Shown here in pieces: positions 23,280 to 28,774 of a stretch of DNA of 28,774 nucleotides. The notes below the pieces were generated by a model. It worked only from the letters and a program-made list of their open reading frames with translations. It searched no databases and was not told where the DNA came from. The stretch is taken from positions 1-28,774 of the forward strand of contig CAMPKR010000001.1 of NCBI GenBank assembly GCA_946887345.1, in the 5' to 3' direction. Numbering within the stretch: position 1 is the first letter of the stretch; every line of letters begins with the position of its first letter. A program made the position numbers and the translations under genes. The stretch is from an uncultured Bacteroidota bacterium. GTDB taxonomy: Bacteria > Bacteroidota > Bacteroidia > Chitinophagales > Chitinophagaceae.

Positions 23280-24533
23280 TTAATTTAGTTTGAAGGCTTT
23301 CTTCACCTTGGCTACATAGTCCAGCTTTTCCCAGGTGAACAGTTCTACTTTCATACTCTTAGTCTTGCCATCGGCTGACTTAAAGTTCTTAGTCACTGTT
23401 TCTGAGGTACGGCCCATGTGCCCATAGGCTGCGCACTCGCTGTACATTGGTTGACGAAGCTTCAGGCGCTGTTCTATAAAGTAAGGGCGCATGTCGAATA
23501 CTTCCTGCACTATTTTAGCAATAGCGCCATCATTCAGGTTTACCTTGGCAGTGCCATAAGTGTTTACATACACACCCATTGGCTTGGCAACACCTATTGC
23601 ATAAGATACCTGTACCAGTACCTCATCGCATACCCCCGCTGCTACCAGGTTCTTGGCAATGTGACGTGTAGCGTATGCTGCAGAGCGGTCAACCTTTGAC
23701 GGGTCTTTACCTGAGAATGCACCACCACCGTGTGCGCCTTTACCGCCGTAGGTATCTACGATGATCTTACGGCCGGTAAGACCTGTATCGCCATGCGGAC
23801 CGCCAATCACGAACTTACCCGTTGGGTTCACGTGATAATTGATCTTGTTGTTGAACAGGTGTTTGTATTGAGGGTATTTTTCTATGATACGAGGAATAAG
23901 GATAGCCTTCACATCCTTGGTTATCTTCTCCAGCATCGATTTTTCAGGTCCGAAGTCATCATGTTGTGTAGAGATAACAATAGTATCAATGCGCACCGGC
24001 TTATTGTCATCGCTGTATTCCAGTGTCACCTGGCTCTTGGCATCCGGGCGCAGGTACTTCATCTGCTTGCCTTCGCGGCGGATAGCCGAAAGTTCAAGTA
24101 ACAGCAGGTGTGCCATATCCAATGCCAGAGGCATATAGTTAGCTGTTTCGTTGGTTGCATATCCAAACATCATACCCTGGTCGCCGGCACCCTGGTCCTC
24201 TTTCTTTTTACGCTCTACACCCTGGTTTATGTCGGGCGACTGTTCGTGTATAGCAGAAAGTACACCGCATGAATGTGCTTCAAACATATACTCACTCTTG
24301 GTATAGCCTATCTTAGCTATCACTTCGCGCGCTATAGTTTGTACGTCTATATAAGTATTGCACTTTACCTCTCCTGCCAATACCACCTGTCCTGTAGTTA
24401 CAAGGGTTTCGCAGGCAATTTTTGATTGGGGATCCCAGGCAAGGAAATTATCAACCAATGCATCGGATATCTGGTCGGCTACTTTATCAGGATGTCCTTC
24501 AGAAACGGACTCTGATGTAAATAAATATGGCAT
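23280..24533 (-). CDS. metK: S-adenosylmethionine synthetase
   Basis: Methionine adenosyltransferase of 417 aa, making S-adenosylmethionine from methionine and ATP in the cytoplasm. Visible signatures: [19 protein letters not shown] at 8-26 with the catalytic His/Asp, [12 protein letters not shown] (P-loop-like hexapeptide region), [21 protein letters not shown] and [19 protein letters not shown]. It is somewhat longer than the ~384-residue E. coli enzyme because of small inserts, which is usual in Bacteroidota. It is a single-gene unit with a promoter-like element at 24573-24603 and a strong terminator. No SAM riboswitch was recognised in the 40-nt leader. Confidence 0.97.
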   Translation of the reverse strand: MPYLFTSESVSEGHPDKVADQISDALVDNFLAWDPQSKIACETLVTTGQVVLAGEVKCNTYIDVQTIAREVIAKIGYTKSEYMFEAHSCGVLSAIHEQSPDINQGVERKKKEDQGAGDQGMMFGYATNETANYMPLALDMAHLLLLELSAIRREGKQMKYLRPDAKSQVTLEYSDDNKPVRIDTIVISTQHDDFGPEKSMLEKITKDVKAILIPRIIEKYPQYKHLFNNKINYHVNPTGKFVIGGPHGDTGLTGRKIIVDTYGGKGAHGGGAFSGKDPSKVDRSAAYATRHIAKNLVAAGVCDEVLVQVSYAIGVAKPMGVYVNTYGTAKVNLNDGAIAKIVQEVFDMRPYFIEQRLKLRQPMYSECAAYGHMGRTSETVTKNFKSADGKTKSMKVELFTWEKLDYVAKVKKAFKLN

Positions 24534-24572
24534 TGAAAAATTAAGATTTAGAAATTTAATTAAGACTGGGCT

Positions 24573-24603
24573 GCAATTTAGTTTATGTGACTTAAATATT
24601 CAA
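24573..24603 (-). promoter_or_regulatory. Probable metK promoter
   Basis: On the minus strand TTG (24601-24603), 20 nt, then TAAATTGC (24573-24580), close to the TAnnTTTG -7 pattern with two mismatches at the end. It lies ~40 nt before the metK ATG and just after the glmS terminator, as expected. Confidence 0.5.
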
Positions 24604-24637
24604 TTTTTAATGCCTTGCGTTCTCCCGTTTATGGGGA

Positions 24638-24676
24638 TAAAAAGAAAGGCTTCTTTGAACACCAAAGAAGCCTTTC
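24638..24676 (-). terminator. Terminator of glmS operon
   Basis: GAAAGGCTTCTTTG (24644-24657) and CAAAGAAGCCTTTC (24663-24676) make a perfect 14-bp stem with a 5-nt loop. On the minus strand it is followed by TTTTTAT (24637-24643). It lies ~20 nt after the glmS stop and separates glmS from metK. Confidence 0.92.
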
Positions 24677-24696
24677 GTATGTGATTATTTTACGTT

Positions 24697-26535
24697 CTAT
24701 TCTACTGTAACTGATTTGGCCAGGTTTCTTGGTTGATCCACATTGCAACCGCGGAAGATAGCTATATGGTAAGCCAGTAATTGCAATGGCACTATAGTTA
24801 CCAACGGAGATAGTATTTCCTCTGTTTCCGGTACTTCTATCACGTGGTCGGCCAGTTCTGCTATTACCTTGTCACCTTTATTCACTACGGCTATAATGCG
24901 TCCCTTGCGGGCTTTTACTTCCTGTATATTAGATACTATCTTCTCATATGCACTCTTATTGGTAGCCAGGAACACCACCGGCATTTCTTCATCTATCAGC
25001 GCTATTGGTCCGTGCTTCATTTCAGCAGCAGGATAGCCTTCAGCGTGTATGTATGATATCTCCTTCAGCTTCAGTGCGCCTTCCAGTGCTACCGGGAAGT
25101 TGTAACCACGACCCAGGTACAGGAAGTTGCGTGCATCCTTGAATTGATATGCTATTTCCTTTATCTGGCTATCCAGCTGCAGTGCTTCTTCTATCTTGCG
25201 TGGAATGCTCTCCAGTTCATACAGGTAAGCACGAAGTTGTGATTGTGCTATGGTGCCCTTCTGCATTGCTATTTGCAGTGCTATCAGGGTAAGTATAGAT
25301 ATCTGTGTAGAGAAGGCCTTAGTTGATGCTACTCCTATTTCAGGACCTGCGTGAGTATAGGCACCTGCGTGCGAGGTGCGCGCAATGGACGAACCTATCA
25401 CATTACAAATGCCAAATATCAGCGCCTGGCGTTCTTTAGCCAATTCTATAGCAGCCAGCGTATCCGCTGTTTCACCGGATTGTGAGATAGCTATTACTAC
25501 ATCCGACTCATTGATGATCGGGTTGCGGTAACGGAATTCAGAGGCGTACTCCACTTCCACAGGCACACGCGCCAGGTCCTCTATCAGGTATTCGCCTATC
25601 AGGCCTGAGTGCCAGGAAGTACCACATGCTGTTATTACGAAGCGTTTCGCATTGTCTATCTTATTCTCGTATTCGCTGAGACCACCAAGTTTTATCCATC
25701 CTTGCAGCGCGCTCATCCTTCCGCGGAAAGAATCTGCCAATACTCTCGGCTGCTCGTAGATCTCTTTAAGCATGAAATGCTCAAAGCCACCTTTTTCAAT
25801 GGTCTCGATAGACATTTCCAGCTTTTGTATGGCAGGAGATTTTTCTACGTTCCCGAGTGTCTTTACAGTAAAGCTGCCATCGCGGTTGATCACGGCATAT
25901 TCCTGTTCTTCCAGGTACACTACATTCTTGGTATACTCTATAATTGGCGAGGCATCAGAAGCTATGAAAAATTCTCCTTCGCCGATACCTATTACAAGCG
26001 GACTACCTTTACGGGCAGCCACTATCTGGTCATGGTTATTCTTATCTATTACTACTATCGCATAAGCGCCCACTACTTCGTTGAGGGCAATGCGAACAGA
26101 ATCCTCGAGATTGGTATTTTCCTGCTTGCGCACCTCCTCTATCAGGTTCACCAATACCTCGGTATCAGTATCTGAATGAAAAACGTAACCACGTTTTTCC
26201 AGTTCTGCTTTTACTGAAGCATAGTTCTCTATAATGCCATTGTGGATAATAGCCAGGTTACCCGACTGCGAAAGATGGGGGTGGGCATTGGTATCGTTAG
26301 GCTCACCGTGTGTGGCCCAGCGTGTGTGGCCTATGCCTACTGTGGCGGAAAGCTCCTTGCCATCAGTATAAGCTTCAAGCTCACTAACTTTTCCGGCTTT
26401 TTTGTAAACATTCAGGTTGCCGTTCAGCAGGGCAATGCCTGCACTGTCATAGCCACGGTACTCAAGTCTTTTCAGTCCCTTAATAAGAATGGGGAAGGCC
26501 TCTTTAGTGCCTATGTATCCTACTATACCACACAT
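24697..26535 (-). CDS. glmS: Glutamine-fructose-6-phosphate aminotransferase (isomerizing)
   Basis: GlmS of 612 aa, forming glucosamine-6-phosphate from fructose-6-phosphate and glutamine, the first step toward UDP-GlcNAc. The N-terminal glutaminase has nucleophile Cys2 (MCGIVGYIG), LEYRGYDSAG, TRWATHG and the HNGIIEN motif. Two SIS sugar-binding domains follow (TACGTSWHSG, ISQSGETADTLAA, GVASTKAFSTQ, EGALKLKEISYIHAEGY). The C-terminus ends in DQPRNLAKSVTVE as in all active enzymes. It starts 14 nt after the DUF4270 stop, so it is the last gene of the GT5-like/DUF4270/glmS operon. No glmS ribozyme is expected or seen, as the leader is only 14 nt. Confidence 0.98.
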   Translation of the reverse strand: MCGIVGYIGTKEAFPILIKGLKRLEYRGYDSAGIALLNGNLNVYKKAGKVSELEAYTDGKELSATVGIGHTRWATHGEPNDTNAHPHLSQSGNLAIIHNGIIENYASVKAELEKRGYVFHSDTDTEVLVNLIEEVRKQENTNLEDSVRIALNEVVGAYAIVVIDKNNHDQIVAARKGSPLVIGIGEGEFFIASDASPIIEYTKNVVYLEEQEYAVINRDGSFTVKTLGNVEKSPAIQKLEMSIETIEKGGFEHFMLKEIYEQPRVLADSFRGRMSALQGWIKLGGLSEYENKIDNAKRFVITACGTSWHSGLIGEYLIEDLARVPVEVEYASEFRYRNPIINESDVVIAISQSGETADTLAAIELAKERQALIFGICNVIGSSIARTSHAGAYTHAGPEIGVASTKAFSTQISILTLIALQIAMQKGTIAQSQLRAYLYELESIPRKIEEALQLDSQIKEIAYQFKDARNFLYLGRGYNFPVALEGALKLKEISYIHAEGYPAAEMKHGPIALIDEEMPVVFLATNKSAYEKIVSNIQEVKARKGRIIAVVNKGDKVIAELADHVIEVPETEEILSPLVTIVPLQLLAYHIAIFRGCNVDQPRNLAKSVTVE

Positions 26536-26549
26536 AGTTGTTTGTGAAT

Positions 26550-27902
26550 TTATTGAACACTTGAATATACAACATTCAATCGGATATCAAAAGTAGGGTT
26601 TCCACTGTTTTTGTGTGCTTTCAACCTGAAAGCTCCTGTATAGTATCCTTCTGTCACACCAGTTATGCGTATGCTCATTTCCTTTCCTTCCTTCAGCGCC
26701 TTCTGGAATTCACGGGGTACATTTATAATATATTGATTTACAGACTGTCCGTTTACAATCACTTTCTTCGCCTTCCCGTTTATGAAGCCAAGACCGCTTG
26801 CCTGGGTTCCGCCCGGTGAGGTAAAGATCGCATCGGCAATAGCTGTTAGTGTAGTGTCACTACCTCCCATATAAGGGTATACATAGTTAGGTGCAAAGTA
26901 CGTTGCTGCGCTACCGGTATAAGCCTCTGTGATCACTATCTCCGCCTTACTCACCAACCTGTTCGGCTGAGTTTTGAGATTAGTAGTATTTATTTCAACG
27001 GAAAGGCCGGGACGGCTCTGCAGATAAACATAGTTAGCAGTATCCAATGCGGAGTAGGTATTTACTACCTTATTGAAATGCGCAGAATTGTCGCCGTTAA
27101 ACACAAACAGGTCTGTTTTAGCAGAGTCAAGATCATCGCGGTAGTACACTACAATGCCAGCTTTAGAATAATTGGTTCCCGAACCGTCATCTGTTAAACG
27201 GAAAAAAGGAATATTATTCCTGCTGATGTTCTCTGTTGCTTTTATGTAAAGACCTTTAAAGCTATTGAAGAAATCAGAATAGGAATTGTAGTTCGCATTC
27301 TTCAGTTTCTCCTTCATGCCGCTAAGTACGATACGTAAGTGAGGAGCCTGGTTTTTACCTTCTACGAATACTGAATCATTCAGGCTGGCAAAATTCACGG
27401 TCTTCTGACCTAATGGCACATTGTTGTATGGCTTGTCACTAAAGTCGTAGTAAGTACTTGCTTTTGCCATGGTATCAGTTACTTCATACACTGAGTACTC
27501 CTGCGCTGAAGCTGAGCCCGAGGTGTCACCATAAGTAAACCCATGATAAGGCAAAACAAGTACTATAGAATCTATCTTATTAGTATCTGGCAAAACATAC
27601 CCTGCACTCTGCTTGGGTATCACTTGCATGTACAGGCTTATGTTAGTAGATCCTAATTCAGGATCATTACCTATATGACCAATTCCTTTTACTAATACAG
27701 CGCCCGATATATAGGTGCTGGTGATAAAATGAGAGTAAATAGTCTTAGCTACTATGGGTATGCTTTCTCCCTGTGTATAAATGCTATCTCCCGCGGGTGT
27801 AATGTTGGTGTTGATGATAGTGTTCTCCCTGCAGCCTGCAGCAAAAATGGCTGCAAATGCTGCAATATATGCCGCTATATGGCGTAGCTTGTACTTGGTC
27901 AA
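26550..27902 (-). CDS. DUF4270 lipoprotein
   Basis: Protein of 450 aa with a lipoprotein signal (AAIFAAGC, lipid Cys at about 23). The mature part has the Bacteroidota DUF4270 pattern: SIYTQGESIPIVAKTIYSHF, GHIGNDPELGS, TNKIDSIVLVLPYHG, later GLYIKATEN, AGIVVYYRDDL and SRPGLSVEINTTNL, then GFINGKAKKVIVNGQSV and a C-terminal beta-rich region. Function is unknown; outer-membrane or periplasmic location is expected. It lies 38 nt after the GT5-like gene and 14 nt before glmS. The gene order GT5-like, DUF4270, glmS is one I recall as common in Bacteroidota, suggesting a link to cell-envelope sugar metabolism (inference). Confidence 0.85.
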   Translation of the reverse strand: MTKYKLRHIAAYIAAFAAIFAAGCRENTIINTNITPAGDSIYTQGESIPIVAKTIYSHFITSTYISGAVLVKGIGHIGNDPELGSTNISLYMQVIPKQSAGYVLPDTNKIDSIVLVLPYHGFTYGDTSGSASAQEYSVYEVTDTMAKASTYYDFSDKPYNNVPLGQKTVNFASLNDSVFVEGKNQAPHLRIVLSGMKEKLKNANYNSYSDFFNSFKGLYIKATENISRNNIPFFRLTDDGSGTNYSKAGIVVYYRDDLDSAKTDLFVFNGDNSAHFNKVVNTYSALDTANYVYLQSRPGLSVEINTTNLKTQPNRLVSKAEIVITEAYTGSAATYFAPNYVYPYMGGSDTTLTAIADAIFTSPGGTQASGLGFINGKAKKVIVNGQSVNQYIINVPREFQKALKEGKEMSIRITGVTEGYYTGAFRLKAHKNSGNPTFDIRLNVVYSSVQ

Positions 27903-27940
27903 CGGTTTAATTATTTATAACGAATGTGAGAAAAGAAATA

Positions 27941-28765
27941 CTAAGACTCTGTTAAGCTTTTATACAATTCCAGCAGCGGTGTAATATCCTCTTTCCAGCT
28001 TTCTTCGTACTTGATCACTTTCTTATACCTGCTCGGCTTTATCTCATCCGTCAGTTTTTTATCCAGGTCTTTTTCACCCATTATCACTACATCGGCATAC
28101 TTAGAAGCGCCGATAGTCAGGGCCGCGTTACTACCATCTTTAAAGGCGTCAAAATCTTTCTCTTTTATATCCGCGTTTACGATCGCTTTCTTTATAAAAG
28201 ATTCAGGCAGCTTTTCTGTGAATTGGTTGTTCTGGGCTGTATATATAACCTTGGAGTAATTAAATACAGGTTCTTTCTTATAAGCAGTTTTCAGGTACAG
28301 CGGCAGCAGCGATGTCATCCAGCCATGACAGTGTATCACATGTGGAGGCCAGCCGAATTTCTTCACGGTCTCCAATGCGCTCTTACAGAAGAATATCATA
28401 CGCTCGGCGCTGTCATCAAACAGCTTCCCGTCATCATCCCTGAAGGCAGTCTTGCGCTTAAAGTAATCGTCATTATCCATAAAGTACACCTGCAGGCGCG
28501 CGTTAGGTAACGAGGCAACTTTAATGATCAGTGGATAGTCGTCTTTATCTATGATAACATTGATTCCCGAAAGGCGAACTACTTCGTGCAGACGGTGGCG
28601 GCGTTCATTGATGGTACCAAAACGGGGCATAATCACACGCACTTCCAGTCCTGAGTCGAAGGTCTTTATGGCCAACTTATTGAGTATCTGTGCAAAATCA
28701 GAATATTCCAGGTAAGGTGAAAGTTCATTCGCTACTATCAGGACACGTTTTTTGTCTACGGACAT
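27941..28765 (-). CDS. Short, degenerate GT5 (glycogen/starch synthase-like) protein
   Basis: Protein of 274 aa resembling the N-terminal (acceptor-side) half of GT5 glycogen synthase: RVLIVANELSPYLEYSDFAQ near the N-terminus, GLEVRVIMPRFG, VYFMDNDDYF, AERMIFFCKSALE, and PHVIHCHGWMTSLLPLY at ~140-157. In true synthases the first motif carries K-[TV]-G-G-L, which binds ADP-glucose; here that position reads E20-Y-S-D-F24. The C-terminal GT-B domain of a full enzyme (~480 aa) is absent and the stop is clean. Such short proteins are usually annotated as glycogen/starch synthase in this phylum, but catalytic activity is doubtful. It is first in the visible part of the glmS operon; its promoter is outside the window. 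Confidence 0.8.
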   Translation of the reverse strand: MSVDKKRVLIVANELSPYLEYSDFAQILNKLAIKTFDSGLEVRVIMPRFGTINERRHRLHEVVRLSGINVIIDKDDYPLIIKVASLPNARLQVYFMDNDDYFKRKTAFRDDDGKLFDDSAERMIFFCKSALETVKKFGWPPHVIHCHGWMTSLLPLYLKTAYKKEPVFNYSKVIYTAQNNQFTEKLPESFIKKAIVNADIKEKDFDAFKDGSNAALTIGASKYADVVIMGEKDLDKKLTDEIKPSRYKKVIKYEESWKEDITPLLELYKSLTES

Positions 28766-28774
28766 GTATTATTA

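Noticed and set aside
24534..24640. SAM riboswitch in front of metK
   Set aside because: The leader after the probable promoter is about 40 nt, AT-rich and without the paired elements of a SAM aptamer.

Overview
The window reads as a chromosomal segment of a Bacteroidota bacterium, most likely Chitinophagaceae or a near relative. The support is a giant surface adhesin with SprB-type repeats and a type IX secretion (type B, gliding-associated) sorting domain, the families DUF4270, DUF4294 and DUF5777, a LytS/LytT-type regulator pair carrying a two-component propeller, and promoters of the TTTG-N20-TAnnTTTG kind. No tRNA, rRNA, insertion sequence, phage gene or CRISPR array is visible. Identity calls come from motif recognition, not database searches.

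Region 1 (1-5239, + strand) is a ligase-associated DNA repair operon: the C-terminal part of an MBL/beta-CASP exonuclease, an ATP-dependent DNA ligase, an Lhr-like DEXH helicase and the PdeM metallophosphoesterase. The genes overlap or abut. The helicase has an odd 5' end: its coding frame continues upstream of the first in-frame ATG, with no standard start codon. A bidirectional hairpin separates this operon from the next gene.

Region 2 (5293-10932, - strand) holds a 1625-residue T9SS adhesin with 12 SprB-like repeats, preceded by a small exported DUF4294 protein. The gap between them carries tandem TTAACC/GTTAA repeats.

Region 3 (11020-18447, + strand) begins with an exported YceI-like protein packed against a propeller/LytS histidine kinase and a LytTR response regulator (1-nt gap, then 4-nt overlap). 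A membrane-anchored OB-fold-like protein follows. Next come two cytochrome c-like lipoproteins (CX4CH and CXXCH motifs), a second YceI protein and a DUF5777 beta-barrel, which look like an envelope redox or lipid module. A strong terminator closes the region.

Region 4 (18613-21202) has malate dehydrogenase (-) with a clear promoter and terminator, divergent from an OprD-like outer-membrane porin (+).

Region 5 (21199-21820) holds two tandem small - strand ORFs (55 and 46 aa). They are clearly similar to each other (shared KGELV[ED]V and GR motifs) and are easy to miss. This is the best candidate here for something undescribed. Next to them is a perfect GTTAACCAA dyad upstream of an MBL/beta-CASP RNA-processing type exonuclease (+, 21821-23233).

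Region 6 (23280-28765, - strand) contains metK and glmS, each closed by an excellent hairpin terminator. Upstream of glmS in the same operon lie a DUF4270 lipoprotein and a short, degenerate glycogen-synthase-like (GT5) protein.
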